A stretch of 61,213 nucleotides of DNA from Merdimonas faecis (GCF_001754075.1 NZ_MIEH01000012.1:1-61213); one strand, 5' to 3'. Positions 44,762 to 53,697 are shown, counted from the first letter of the stretch. Notes: generated by a model from the sequence alone, not told the origin. Made by a program: numbers and translations.

Positions 44762-45663
44762 TAAAGATTGCTCCTTTCTGTCAGGATGTTTCTCATATCT
44801 TCCGGCAGCGGGGCCGTAAAATCCATGACCTCTCCGGTGATCGGATGCGGAAAGGAAAGCCGGAAAGAATGAAGTGCCTGACGGCTAATATACTCCATGT
44901 CAGGATTATAAAGGTAGTCTCCCACAAGTGGGAAGCCCAGGTGCTTTAAGTGGATCCGGATCTGATGGGTTCGGCCGGTCTCCAACTGGAGAGACACCAG
45001 GCTGTGTCCATTGGCTTCCTGGATCAGGTGGTAATGAGTGACGGCAGGTTCGCCCCGGTCAAAATCCACAACCCGTTCAATGATCGTGCCTTCTTTGCGG
45101 GTAAGCGGCGCACTTATAGTTCCGGACTCCGGGGCGATATGTCCCCGGACAACGGCAAGGTATTCCCGGCGGACCTCCTTTTTCTTTGTCATAGTGGAAA
45201 GAATGTTTCCGCTGACCAGATGTTTTGCGACGACGGTGAGGCCGGAGGTATCCCGGTCAAGCCGGTTGCAGCACCGGAAAATGAAAGGTTTCCCCTGCTG
45301 CTGGTAGTACCAGGCCAGGGCGTTGGCCAGAGAGTTGGTATAGTTGTTCAGGGAAGGATGGATCGGCATCCCGGCGGGCTTGTTGACTACGATCAGATCT
45401 TCATCCTCGTAGACGATGGAAAGAGGAGCGCAGACTGGAGGAATATTCCTGGAACTTTCTGTTTCCTGGATCCTGACGAGGAGGCGGTCTCCGGATTTTA
45501 ATGCCTGCTTCATATAATAATGCACTCCGTTTACCAGGATGCTCTCCGGCATCCGCTTGATAGTGGAAAGATTTTGTGCAGAATATCCCTTGCGGCGGAG
45601 AAACTGTTCTACCCGAAGCCCCTCGGAATGGCTGTCAATGTCATAGCTGATGGTGCGATTCAT
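44761..45663 (-). CDS. RluA-family pseudouridine synthase
   Basis: The 300-residue protein has an S4-like N-terminal domain (residues about 15-75) and the catalytic domain with the signature NRLDRDTSGL containing the active-site Asp. TGRTHQIRIHLKHLG follows. It isomerises uridine to pseudouridine in ribosomal RNA. GGAGG precedes the ATG. The exact RNA target cannot be told from sequence. Confidence 0.9.
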   Translation of the reverse strand: MNRTISYDIDSHSEGLRVEQFLRRKGYSAQNLSTIKRMPESILVNGVHYYMKQALKSGDRLLVRIQETESSRNIPPVCAPLSIVYEDEDLIVVNKPAGMPIHPSLNNYTNSLANALAWYYQQQGKPFIFRCCNRLDRDTSGLTVVAKHLVSGNILSTMTKKKEVRREYLAVVRGHIAPESGTISAPLTRKEGTIIERVVDFDRGEPAVTHYHLIQEANGHSLVSLQLETGRTHQIRIHLKHLGFPLVGDYLYNPDMEYISRQALHSFRLSFPHPITGEVMDFTAPLPEDMRNILTERSNL

Positions 45664-45834
45664 GAAAATACCTCCCTGATGATGTCAGTAAAGCAAGTAT
45701 AACACAAAACAGACAGAAACATAGCATTTGTCCGTCAAAAGATTTCATAGAATTTTAAGTTGTGCATGCCCTTAAAATGCAGTAGTATGATAGTGGAACG
45801 AATACAGGGAAGAAGACAGCAAAGAAGGCAGAAA

Positions 45835-46881
45835 ATGACAGGATTAAGTACACTTTGTTATATCGAAAAAGACGGGAAATACCTGATGCTTCACCGGACG
45901 GTGAAAAAGAATGATGTCAACAAGGATAAATGGATCGGAGTGGGCGGACACTTTGAGGCAGATGAAAGCCCGGAAGAGTGCGTGCTCCGCGAGGTGAAGG
46001 AGGAGACCGGATATACCCTGACCTCCTACCGATATCGAGGGATCGTGACCTTTGTTTCCGGAAACGGAGTGACAGAATATATGTCGTTGTTTACCGCAGA
46101 TGGGTTTGAAGGGGAGCCGGTTCCCTGTGATGAGGGGGAATTAGAATGGGTGGATATCGAAAAGGTCTGGAAGCTGAATATCTGGGAAGGGGATAAGATA
46201 TTCTTCCGACTGCTGGATGAGAACCAGGATTTCTTTTCTTTAAAGCTGGTCTATGACGGGCAGGACAAGCTGGTGGATGCGGCTCTGAACGGGGAATCCA
46301 TGGAGTTGTTTGATATCCTGAATCCGGACGGGAGCAAAACCGGCATTGTGAGAGAGCGGGGCGTGGCTCACCGGGAAGGCAGCCTTCATGGAACCGTCCA
46401 TATGTGGATCGTTCGGGAAAATGAAGAAAGCGGATATGACGTGCTGCTTCAGAAAAGAAGCGCCTGTAAAGATTCCAATCCGGGCTGTTATGACATTTCC
46501 TCGGCCGGTCATATTATGGCTGGGGACGAGCCTTTGCCGGCAGCCGTGCGCGAAATGGAAGAAGAATTGGGGCTTACGGTGAAGGCAGAAGACCTTACAT
46601 TTATCGGTGTACATCACGGTGCTTTTGAGGCTGAGTTTTATGGAAAAATGTTCCGGGACAATGAATTAAGTTCGGTCTACCTTTATACAGAGCCTGTTGA
46701 GATCAAGGATCTGACTCTCCAGGAATCCGAAGTAGAGGAAGTGATCTGGATGGACTATGAGGAGTGCCGGAAGCAGGTGGAAAGCGGGGAGCTTGCAAAC
46801 TGTATTTACCTGGATGAGTTCCGGATGGTAGGGGAATACCTGCAAAGCCGGTCCGGGCAGAGGATTGAAAGGTTAACGTAG
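45835..46881 (+). CDS. Fused double NUDIX hydrolase
   Basis: Two complete NUDIX boxes lie in one 348-residue chain. The first begins GGHFEADESPEECVLREVKE in an MutT/8-oxo-dGTPase-like domain. The second is AGHIMAGDEPLPAAVREMEE in a domain resembling isopentenyl-diphosphate isomerase-like hydrolases (RERGVAHREGSLHGTVH). The two may clean different nucleotides. The ATG at 45835 follows AGAAGG; the ORF extends further upstream without a good start. Confidence 0.85.
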   Translation: MTGLSTLCYIEKDGKYLMLHRTVKKNDVNKDKWIGVGGHFEADESPEECVLREVKEETGYTLTSYRYRGIVTFVSGNGVTEYMSLFTADGFEGEPVPCDEGELEWVDIEKVWKLNIWEGDKIFFRLLDENQDFFSLKLVYDGQDKLVDAALNGESMELFDILNPDGSKTGIVRERGVAHREGSLHGTVHMWIVRENEESGYDVLLQKRSACKDSNPGCYDISSAGHIMAGDEPLPAAVREMEEELGLTVKAEDLTFIGVHHGAFEAEFYGKMFRDNELSSVYLYTEPVEIKDLTLQESEVEEVIWMDYEECRKQVESGELANCIYLDEFRMVGEYLQSRSGQRIERLT

Positions 46882-46892
46882 GGGGAAGCAGG

Positions 46893-47675
46893 ATGTTTCG
46901 TCAAAACCGATGGGAAAAAGAATGGACAGCGCTGAAAAAGAAAGAAGCCCGCTATCTGATGCGCCGAAGAGAAGAAAAGACGTCATCGGCCCTTCAGCAG
47001 AAGCTGGAGGAAAAGATCCCGGAAAAGCTGGAAGAAACTTTGAATACGGCGTTTATAAAAGCATTTGATCTGGTATTTGAAAAGGGAACCGGACTGATCG
47101 AAAAGACTTACAATAAAGACCAGCAGAAGACAGACTACCAGGTCCGGGAATATGCCGCCGGCTTAAAAGAAAGCCGAAAAACAGTGAAAGCCTTTGGCAG
47201 ACAGTCGCAGGGAACCAGGATGAAAAATCTCATGATCTCCGGCGTGGAAGGCGTAGGGCTTGGACTTCTGGGAATCGGCCTTCCGGATATACCGCTGTTT
47301 ACTGCGGTTATTTTAAAAAGTGTGTACGAGATTGCATTAAGCTATGGTTTTGAATATGAAAGCGAGAAGGAGCAATGGTTTATCCTGAAAATGATTGAAA
47401 CAGCTCTTAAAAAAGGAGAGGAGCTGGAGCGAAATAACAGCCTGCTGAATGCATGGATAGACCAGAACGGAATCGGGGAAACTGTAAAGGGACGGAAGGA
47501 GCAAAGTAAAGAGACGGCTGCTGCATTGGCAGAGGCGCTTCTGTATATGAAGTTCCTGCAGGGAATCCCGGTGGTAGGGGTTGCCGGCGGTGCGGCCGAT
47601 ACGGTCTATCTCAAAAAAATCACGGATTATGCGGAACTGAAATATAAACGGAGGTTCCTGCGAAAGAAGATATAG
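46893..47675 (+). CDS. EcsC-family protein
   Basis: This 260-residue protein has an N-terminal charged helix, then a central glycine-rich hydrophobic stretch GVEGVGLGLLGIGLPDIPLFTAVIL and a second VGVAGGAADTVYL segment, which define the EcsC family. It is probably peripherally or integrally membrane-bound; the function is unknown. It starts 11 nt after the NUDIX gene and 14 nt before trxA, so the three form an operon. Confidence 0.8.
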   Translation: MFRQNRWEKEWTALKKKEARYLMRRREEKTSSALQQKLEEKIPEKLEETLNTAFIKAFDLVFEKGTGLIEKTYNKDQQKTDYQVREYAAGLKESRKTVKAFGRQSQGTRMKNLMISGVEGVGLGLLGIGLPDIPLFTAVILKSVYEIALSYGFEYESEKEQWFILKMIETALKKGEELERNNSLLNAWIDQNGIGETVKGRKEQSKETAAALAEALLYMKFLQGIPVVGVAGGAADTVYLKKITDYAELKYKRRFLRKKI

Positions 47676-47689
47676 AGAGGAGAAATAAA

Positions 47690-47998
47690 ATGGCAGTATT
47701 ACATTTGACAAAGGAAAATTTTCAGAAGGAGGTTCTGGAGGCAGACGTTCCGGTATTGGTAGACTTCTGGGCAACCTGGTGCGGCCCCTGCCAGATGGTG
47801 GGGCCTGTCGTAGAAGAAATTGCTGATGAGGTGACAGATGCAAAGATCTGCAAAGTAGATGTGGATCAGCAGCCGGAGCTGGCAAGACAGTATAAGGTTA
47901 TGTCAATTCCTACTTTCCTGGTATTCAAAAACGGCGAGATGGTGAAGCGGGATATGGGCTATAAGCCGAAAGACGAGCTGCTGGATTTACTAAAATAG
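47690..47998 (+). CDS. trxA: Thioredoxin
   Basis: This 102-residue thioredoxin has the WCGPC active site (C31, C34), the cis-proline motif SIPTFLVF and standard length. It reduces protein disulfides in the cytoplasm. GAGAGGAG precedes the ATG. It lies at the end of the NUDIX-ecsC operon. Confidence 0.95.
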   Translation: MAVLHLTKENFQKEVLEADVPVLVDFWATWCGPCQMVGPVVEEIADEVTDAKICKVDVDQQPELARQYKVMSIPTFLVFKNGEMVKRDMGYKPKDELLDLLK

Positions 47999-48039
47999 TG
48001 CTTTGATTTTTGCGTGCGCTGTGCTATACTAACAGAGAT

Positions 48040-48112
48040 GGGGTATTAGCGCAGTTGGGAGCGCGCCACACTGGCAGTGTGGAGGTCACGGGTTCGAATC
48101 CCGTATACTCCA
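48040..48112 (+). tRNA. tRNA-Ala (anticodon GGC)
   Basis: The acceptor stem GGGGTAT/ATACTCC, D-arm, anticodon stem CCACA/TGTGG with loop CTGGCAG and T-arm with GGTTCGAATCC are all present. The anticodon GGC reads Ala codons. The CCA end is only partly encoded. It is 73 nt long and followed by a terminator. Confidence 0.95.
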
Positions 48113-48121
48113 TTTTTTTAT

Positions 48122-48177
48122 GAACCGCGTATTTAGGCAAACAGCTGTAAGGCCTATAAATATGCGGTTTTGCTTCT
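48122..48177 (+). terminator. Terminator after tRNA-Ala
   Basis: AACCGC-type sequence with TATTTAGGC pairs with GCCTATAAATA and GCGGTT, and TTTGCTTCTTT follows. Confidence 0.65.
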
Positions 48178-48208
48178 TTGGGCGCTCGGTATCAGCAGTA
48201 TCGGGCAG

Positions 48209-48353
48209 TTGACTTTTAAAGCATATTTGCTATAATATACCTAACAAGACAGCCGACAGGTAGGTGCAAGCTACCCGATCCGGCGAATAAACAGTTACAT
48301 TATGTAAGCCGTCCTATCCGACCAAAGATGCAGGGCGGCTTACTTATTTTTCA
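48209..48353 (+). ncRNA. Antisense RNA antitoxin of a type I toxin-antitoxin pair
   Basis: TTGACT at about 48209 and TATAAT 16 nt later drive a + strand RNA of about 110 nt. The RNA has a small hairpin GGTAG/CTACC and ends in the stem AAGCCGTCC.../...GGGCGGCTT followed by TTATTTTT. Its 3' end overlaps the stop region of the toxin gene on the other strand, as with RatA/TxpA-type pairs. Confidence 0.6.
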
Positions 48354-48420
48354 AATTCAGAATTGATACGATTAAGTTGGCTACAGCCAGAATGATCATA
48401 AATTCTTCATATGTATCCAT
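48340..48420 (-). CDS. Small holin-like type I toxin peptide
   Basis: A 26-residue peptide starts MDTYEEFMIILAVANLIVSI, one membrane helix with a short polar head and a basic tail NLKNK. It has a strong ribosome site AAAGGGGAAA 6 nt before the ATG. This is the usual form of Fst/TxpA-like toxins in Firmicutes, which insert in the membrane when the antisense RNA is lost. It is too short for common gene callers. The untranslated leader extends towards tRNA-Pro. Confidence 0.7.
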   Translation of the reverse strand: MDTYEEFMIILAVANLIVSILNLKNK

Positions 48421-48601
48421 AAGTATTTCCCCTTTCCGCAAGACTCGGATCGGGAACCAGCACGCCCCTCGGCTGCCTGGGTAGATATATTACTTTGTTA
48501 CGCCTCGGTAATTTGTCGAAAGGACAAAGAACAAAAAGATAAGACAGTTTAAGATTTACATATTCTGCAAATAATGCAAAAGTCTTGTGAATAAAGAAAA
48601 A

Positions 48602-48676
48602 TCGGGGTAACAGGATTCGAACCTGCGACCTCACGGCCCCCAGCCGTGCGCTCTAACCAAACTGAGCCATACCCCG
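48602..48676 (-). tRNA. tRNA-Pro (anticodon GGG)
   Basis: Read on the minus strand, the acceptor stem is CGGGGTA/TACCCCG. The anticodon stem CACGG/CCGTG holds loop CTGGGGG, and the T-arm carries GGTTCGAATCC. The anticodon GGG reads Pro codons. Confidence 0.95.
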
Positions 48677-48818
48677 ATAACAAATAACATTATACTCGAA
48701 TTATGTCGGATATTGCAAGTGTTTTTTGTATTTTTATCTATTTTATCCAGTTTCCGGTAAATTTATGATATGATAATTTCAATGGATTAAATATTTTACA
48801 GAAAGGGAGTAAAATGCT

Positions 48819-49634
48819 ATGAAAGTAATCGTAATAGGCCCAAAAGGGAAAATGGGGAAATTAATCACCCAGGTGGCGGCCGAAAGAGAGGATTTTGAGC
48901 TGACGGCAGGCGTAGGCCCCAAAGGGAGGGACTATATTGGCGCGGATCTGGGGACCGTGGCTATGGTTGGCCGGGAACTGGGAGTTCCGGTAACGGACGA
49001 CCTGGAATCTGTGATCGATAATTGTGATGTGATCATTGATTTTTCTACCAAAGAAATGGCTATGGACGTGCTGGAACAGGCTGTGGCACATGGAAAGGCT
49101 CTGGTCTGCGGTACTACCGGATTTACAGAAGAAGAGATCCAAAAGTTCAAAGAGGCGGCAGAAAAGATTCCTATGCTTTATGCGGCGAATACGTCTAAGA
49201 TGGTAAATGTCATGAATAAGCTTTTGGAAACTGTAGTATCGATCCTGAAGGACGATGTGGATATTGAGATCCTGGAAATGCATGATCAGTGGAAGAAAGA
49301 TGTGCCCAGCGGGACCTCGCGGGAAATGGGCGAGATCATGGCCCATGCCATGGGAAAAGAGATTGGCGATATTGCTGTATATGGAAGAGAGAAGGGGGAG
49401 TCCCCAAGAGTTCCGGGGACCATTGGCTATCACTCTCTGCGCGCGGGTAATATCCCGAGCAGCCATACGGTATTTTTCGGCGGTATGGGAGAAAGACTGG
49501 AGATCACTCATCACTCTTATAACTGGGAGTGCTTCGCCAGAGGAGCCTGTGACTGTGCGGCCTATCTTGCGGACAAGCCGGCCGGGTTCTATACGATCCA
49601 GGATGTACTGGGATTTAAGAAGGCAGACTCATAA
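48819..49634 (+). CDS. dapB: 4-hydroxy-tetrahydrodipicolinate reductase
   Basis: The N-terminal nucleotide-binding motif is GPKGKMG, followed by VIDFSTKE, CGTTGF and the substrate motif MHDQWKKDVPSGT. The length is 271 residues. It reduces the lysine and diaminopimelate precursor with NAD(P)H. The usual catalytic HH pair reads HD here; the first His is kept. GAAAGGGAG precedes the ATG. It is monocistronic, with a terminator. Confidence 0.9.
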   Translation: MKVIVIGPKGKMGKLITQVAAEREDFELTAGVGPKGRDYIGADLGTVAMVGRELGVPVTDDLESVIDNCDVIIDFSTKEMAMDVLEQAVAHGKALVCGTTGFTEEEIQKFKEAAEKIPMLYAANTSKMVNVMNKLLETVVSILKDDVDIEILEMHDQWKKDVPSGTSREMGEIMAHAMGKEIGDIAVYGREKGESPRVPGTIGYHSLRAGNIPSSHTVFFGGMGERLEITHHSYNWECFARGACDCAAYLADKPAGFYTIQDVLGFKKADS

Positions 49635-49647
49635 AAGTCTGCCTTTT
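49620..49647. terminator. Terminator after dapB
   Basis: AAGGCAGACT (49620-49629) pairs perfectly with AGTCTGCCTT (49636-49645), and TTAAAA follows. It overlaps the end of dapB. Confidence 0.8.
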
Positions 49648-49661
49648 AAAATCATATACGT

Positions 49662-50249
49662 TTATAACAATTCTGTATTCTTTTCATCCATCCGCATCTG
49701 TTCCAGGCGCTTGATGCGCTGGTCCAGTCCGTGTTCGGTCAGATAGAGGGAGACACTTTTCGGTACCAGATGTGTCCACTCCTGATCCGTGGCAATGCAG
49801 CTTCGGATCCAGGAGGCAGTCACGCCCTTTTCGGCCAGGGTCTTATGCCAGAGAACTTCGATGTTCAGGCCCAGGTCCTTCAGTATCTTATATTTCTCAT
49901 CGTCCCATTCGTCGCAAAGTCCCATATAATAAGTGGCGTCCTTTGGCACATATTGAAGAAGGTATTCCGGACAGCTGATCGGGAACGGAAGGATATCGTA
50001 TTCCGTTTCCGGAACCCGGAATTCTGCCATGGCGCCCCGGATCATCTCATAACGCTCAAAGTAAGTCAGCGGGTTGGCTGAACGTTCCGAACGATGGATA
50101 TCATGGACGGAATCACGGGTGTGGAGACTGTCCGGGTTGGTAATACCGATGTATAATTTCTGACAGCGCATTTTTGCGGCCAGGATATATTCCATATGTT
50201 TTAGATGAAGAGGCTGAAATCTTCCGTGTACAACGCCTGTTTTGATCAT
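49662..50249 (-). CDS. Nicotinamide/nicotinate nucleotide adenylyltransferase-like protein
   Basis: This 195-residue nucleotidyltransferase begins MIKTGVVHGRFQPLHLKHMEY, the cytidylyltransferase-like HxGH region in the variant form of NadM-type proteins. It ends with a TASWIRSCIA motif corresponding to ISSTxIR. It probably transfers AMP to a mononucleotide, making NAD or a related cofactor. GGGGAG precedes the ATG at 50249. Confidence 0.8.
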   Translation of the reverse strand: MIKTGVVHGRFQPLHLKHMEYILAAKMRCQKLYIGITNPDSLHTRDSVHDIHRSERSANPLTYFERYEMIRGAMAEFRVPETEYDILPFPISCPEYLLQYVPKDATYYMGLCDEWDDEKYKILKDLGLNIEVLWHKTLAEKGVTASWIRSCIATDQEWTHLVPKSVSLYLTEHGLDQRIKRLEQMRMDEKNTELL

Positions 50250-50278
50250 TCTTTTTCTCCCCTTTTCCATTGTGTAAG

Positions 50279-51823
50279 CTATTTTTTTTCGATAGGATTA
50301 GTATACCCCGATGAAGCTTCCGGATGCAAGAGCCTTTCTCGGAGGAATGAAATCTTTTTTTCGGAGAAAAAAGGAATATTTTGCGCCTGGTTTCCGCTGG
50401 ATGCCAGGAGATAAAGGGTTCCCTTGCTGATATGACCCCATTTTGCAGGAGGGCTCTGTTCCAGCTGGATATACTGGATATGACGGTAAGCAGTCATCAT
50501 CAGATGACGGCCGAAATATCCGTTGCAGAGAACAATATAGTCTTTTTGTAAATCTGTTCCGGCCGTGTAATAACGCAGGATCAGGAGGAGCAGCATGAAA
50601 AGGACAGCTGCGGCTGCGGCAACCACGCAGAAGAGTGTCCGGACCGGCAGAAATAGTGGAAGGATCCGGCAGGAAGCAAAAGCTGCTGCCGCAAAAAGGA
50701 GGGCGGGGATCAGCCACACACTCCAGACACACCGGGGCTGACGGGAAATATCTGCATCCAGGGCTCCGGAAAATTCTGGAAGGAGTTTGAGAAGCCGCTT
50801 TCGAAGAATATCCTTTTTGCAATAGAGCACCAGGAAGGAATTGCGTTCTGAAGCTTCATCGCCCATGCCTACATTAATGATCTCGGCCATATAGCGTCCG
50901 GTCAGTCTGGCCAGCGGTGACTGGTTAAGCTTCAGGGCCTGGATCTTATCCACCGGGATTGTATAGGAAGACTTTTTGAGCAGTCCGTATTGAATCAGGA
51001 TCCGGTCTCCGGCACGCGTTGCCCTGAAGTCATAGTATTGGATAAATCCCCGCAGGATGTCCCAGAGTGCGGAAAAAAAGATCCCCAGGACGAGAAGAAG
51101 AGAAACCAGAAAGCCGACAGGGCCGTTTCCGCTAAATCCGGTCTGGACAGTGTCAGAAATGGCGCCGATGGTTCCAAGGACGCAGCCGGCCAGTACCAGA
51201 ACAGAAAGCAGGCTGATGGAAAAAATTCCATGGGCACAGATATCTGTAAGGCCGGCATGGATGTCATACGTATCCGGTCCGGCGGGGCGTAAGTGCTCCG
51301 GGCCGTGTTCCCCTTCCGCAGGATCTGTCTGGTCCGGATGAAGGAGGGATAGAAGATAGGAGCGGAACGCTTCAGCATCGGAAGTCTTCAGCACGATCCT
51401 GACGTCGGTCTTATCTGCCGTGGACAGGCTGTTGGTGTCAAGCTTCAGCTTGCTGGTGCCGATCAGCATCTCAAAAAGATTCTGCTCGGTATTGATATTG
51501 GAAATGTTCCGGACCGCAATGGTGTGGACTTTCCGGTTCAGGGTACGGCGCTCGATAACGAGGGTGCCTTCGGAAACGTAGATCCAGGTTTTTGCCCAGA
51601 TCAGCAGCTGGTAACCCAGGAAGCAAAGAAAAAGCAGGAGGATTCCCCCGAGGGTCAAAAGGAAGGTGTTTCGGTCCTCCGACAGGCTCCGGGCTTCCTC
51701 CAGGAGATCCGGAAGATTCTGCACAAGACTGCCAAAGAAAAGGGCTGCAAGAAAGACCAGCATACGGCCCATGCGCTCTGGTACGATGGATATGTGATTT
51801 CGGAATTTAATAGGTGTTTCCAT
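50279..51823 (-). CDS. PH-domain membrane protein, YdbT-like
   Basis: This 514-residue protein has several pairs of membrane helices and repeated bacterial PH (bPH2) domains, for example WIYVSEGTLVIERRTLNRKVHTIAVRNISNI and a third copy near DYIVLCNGYFGRHLMMTAYRHIQYIQ. It matches YdbT, which works with YdbS. The start overlaps the end of the partner gene by 17 nt. The function is in the cell envelope and not well defined. Confidence 0.8.
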   Translation of the reverse strand: METPIKFRNHISIVPERMGRMLVFLAALFFGSLVQNLPDLLEEARSLSEDRNTFLLTLGGILLLFLCFLGYQLLIWAKTWIYVSEGTLVIERRTLNRKVHTIAVRNISNINTEQNLFEMLIGTSKLKLDTNSLSTADKTDVRIVLKTSDAEAFRSYLLSLLHPDQTDPAEGEHGPEHLRPAGPDTYDIHAGLTDICAHGIFSISLLSVLVLAGCVLGTIGAISDTVQTGFSGNGPVGFLVSLLLVLGIFFSALWDILRGFIQYYDFRATRAGDRILIQYGLLKKSSYTIPVDKIQALKLNQSPLARLTGRYMAEIINVGMGDEASERNSFLVLYCKKDILRKRLLKLLPEFSGALDADISRQPRCVWSVWLIPALLFAAAAFASCRILPLFLPVRTLFCVVAAAAAVLFMLLLLILRYYTAGTDLQKDYIVLCNGYFGRHLMMTAYRHIQYIQLEQSPPAKWGHISKGTLYLLASSGNQAQNIPFFSEKKISFLRERLLHPEASSGYTNPIEKK

Positions 51824-52298
51824 AATCGCTCCTTTGTTCTGTTACGATCTGGTTGATGCGGTGCCTCAGGCTGTCAGCGATTTCCTCTGCTTTTTTCTCG
51901 TCCAGGAGACGGATAGCCACATCGCCGCCTGCAGTAGTTACGACTACAGTGGAAACGCCAAAAAACTGATCTATGGGACCTTTTGTGGTCTGCAGCTTGT
52001 GGAGCCGTTCGATAGGCACAATGTTTCGTTTGGTAAACAGGTAGCCTTCGTGGATATCGATGCTTTCTTTATCGATCCGGTACCGATAGCGGTGATAGCG
52101 GAAATAAGGACTGACCAGCATGTTTATCAGTATCAGAAGGGCAGCGGCAAGAGAGGCCGATTTTGCAATATCAAGATCCTTTGGGAAAAAGATAAAATAG
52201 TTGACAGCTCCAAGGATCGCAAGAGTCAGGATACTGCCTGCGGCAGTGGCGACATACATGCATTTGAGAGCCTGTCGCGATAATTTTTCGTAATTCAT
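51807..52298 (-). CDS. PH-domain membrane protein, YdbS-like
   Basis: The 163-residue product has two membrane helices (about residues 14-62) and one bPH2 domain with RHRYRIDKESIDIHEGYLFTKRNIVPIERLHKLQ. GGAGG lies 4 nt before the ATG at 52298, so that start is preferred over the longer ORF. It is the first gene of the ydbS-ydbT pair. Confidence 0.8.
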   Translation of the reverse strand: MNYEKLSRQALKCMYVATAAGSILTLAILGAVNYFIFFPKDLDIAKSASLAAALLILINMLVSPYFRYHRYRYRIDKESIDIHEGYLFTKRNIVPIERLHKLQTTKGPIDQFFGVSTVVVTTAGGDVAIRLLDEKKAEEIADSLRHRINQIVTEQRSDYGNTY

Positions 52299-52387
52299 AA
52301 CTCCTCCGTTTGTATTAATGATATAATACAATTATATGGATGGCGGAAAGAAATTGCAAGAACATATTTAGAGAAAAGGGATAATAG

Positions 52388-52416
52388 TTGCAATTTTAAC
52401 GGATCCATCCTATAAT
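52388..52416 (+). promoter_or_regulatory. Promoter of arcC
   Basis: TTGCAA (52388-52393) and a perfect TATAAT (52411-52416) are 17 nt apart, about 50 bp before the gene. Confidence 0.7.
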
Positions 52417-52468
52417 TTTAATCATATCAAGGCCAATAAAACAGTATGAGAAAACAGAGGTATTGCTT

Positions 52469-53401
52469 ATGAAGAAAAGAGTAGTGGTGGCGCTGGGGCA
52501 CCGGGCGCTTGGAACGACGCTGCCGGAACAGAAGGAAGCAGTGAAGAAGACGGCGAAGGTCATCGCGGATATGGTAGCGGCCGGTTATCAGGCGGCGATC
52601 ACCCACAGTAACGCGCCGCAGGTAGGGATGATCCATACAGCGATGAATGAATTCGGGAAGGCACATCAGGACTATACGGCGGCGCCTATGTCTGTGTGCT
52701 CTGCCATGAGCCAGGGATATATCGGCTATGATTTACAGAACGGGATCAGGGAAGCACTCCTTGATCAGGGCATCTACCGGACGGTAAGCACCATCCTGAC
52801 ACAGGTGGTAGTAGATCCCTATGACGAGGCGTTTTATACGCCTACGAAGGTGCTGGGACGTTACATGAATGCAGAAGAGGCAGGCCAGGAACGGAAAAAA
52901 GGGAATTATGTAGTGGAAGAGCCGGGAAAAGGATTCCGGCGGATCGTGTCGGCCCCGAATCCGGGAAAGATTGTTGAAATCGATGCTATCCGGGCGCTTC
53001 TTGATGCAGACCAGGTGGTGATTGCCTGCGGAGGCGGAGGAATTCCGGTCCTGCAGCAGGATAATCATCTGAAAGGCGCCAGCGCGGTTATTGAAAAGGA
53101 TCTTACGGCCGGCAAGCTGGCAGAAGAAGTGGAAGCCGATATGCTGATTATCCTGACCAGCGTGGAGAAGGTGAAGATCAACATGGGAAGACCGGAGGAG
53201 GAAGAGCTGGGCGAGATCACGCTGGAGGAAGCAAAGCGGTATATGGAAGAAGGGCATTTTGGTGTTTACAACATGCTGCCGAAGTTCAGAGCGTCTACAG
53301 AATTTATCGAAAAGGGTGAAGGAAGGACTGCGCTGATCACATCTTTTGACAAATTGAATGATGCATTAAAGGGCAAGACCGGAACCTGGATTGGCAGGTA
53401 A
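52469..53401 (+). CDS. arcC: Carbamate kinase with two altered motif residues
   Basis: This 310-residue carbamate kinase has the amino-acid kinase fold: VDPYDEAFYTPTK, ACGGGGIPV, VIEKDL and LTSVEKV are all intact. It makes ATP and carbamate from carbamoyl phosphate in the arginine deiminase route. Two near-invariant positions differ: the N-terminal GGNA/GHNA motif reads GHRALG (R12), and HSNGPQVG reads HSNAPQVG (A49). Both lie by the substrate and phosphate site, so activity may be altered. The ATG at 52469 is 8 nt after GAGG. No other arc gene is adjacent. Confidence 0.85.
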   Translation: MKKRVVVALGHRALGTTLPEQKEAVKKTAKVIADMVAAGYQAAITHSNAPQVGMIHTAMNEFGKAHQDYTAAPMSVCSAMSQGYIGYDLQNGIREALLDQGIYRTVSTILTQVVVDPYDEAFYTPTKVLGRYMNAEEAGQERKKGNYVVEEPGKGFRRIVSAPNPGKIVEIDAIRALLDADQVVIACGGGGIPVLQQDNHLKGASAVIEKDLTAGKLAEEVEADMLIILTSVEKVKINMGRPEEEELGEITLEEAKRYMEEGHFGVYNMLPKFRASTEFIEKGEGRTALITSFDKLNDALKGKTGTWIGR

Positions 53402-53460
53402 ATGTTTAAAAATAAGGCATACAGGGCATACTATCCGAAAAACAAGGAGGAATGACCCAT

Positions 53461-53646
53461 ATGAAAGCTCAGGTAGAGGATGGATGTGTGGCCTGCGGAG
53501 CCTGTGTGGCCGCATGCCCTGAGGTGTTCCGGTTTAATGACGACGGAGAAGCGGAAGCGTATGCGGAGGTGGCGCCGGAATATGAATATGCGGCTGAGGA
53601 GGCCAGGGATGCCTGCCCGGTATCTGTGATCAGCCTGGAAGGATAA
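53461..53646 (+). CDS. Ferredoxin, single 4Fe-4S type
   Basis: The 61-residue protein has C9-x2-C12-x2-C15 and a distal CPV cysteine (ARDACPVSVI), ligands for one 4Fe-4S cluster. It is very acidic, as usual for clostridial electron carriers. The ATG at 53461 is 10 nt from AAGGAGG; the in-frame ATG at 53452 is too close to it. A terminator follows. Confidence 0.9.
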   Translation: MKAQVEDGCVACGACVAACPEVFRFNDDGEAEAYAEVAPEYEYAAEEARDACPVSVISLEG

Positions 53647-53662
53647 ACTGTAAAGAAGATGT

Positions 53663-53697
53663 AAAAGGATGGGAAAAAATTTTCCATCCTTTTTTCT
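53663..53697 (+). terminator. Terminator of the ferredoxin gene
   Basis: AAAAGGATGG (53663-53672) pairs with CCATCCTTTT (53684-53693), and further T residues follow. Confidence 0.75.

Noticed and set aside
48281-48455. CCCGATCCG shared by the toxin and antitoxin RNAs as a pairing site
   Set aside because: The copies are inverted in the DNA, so both RNAs carry the same, not complementary, sequence.
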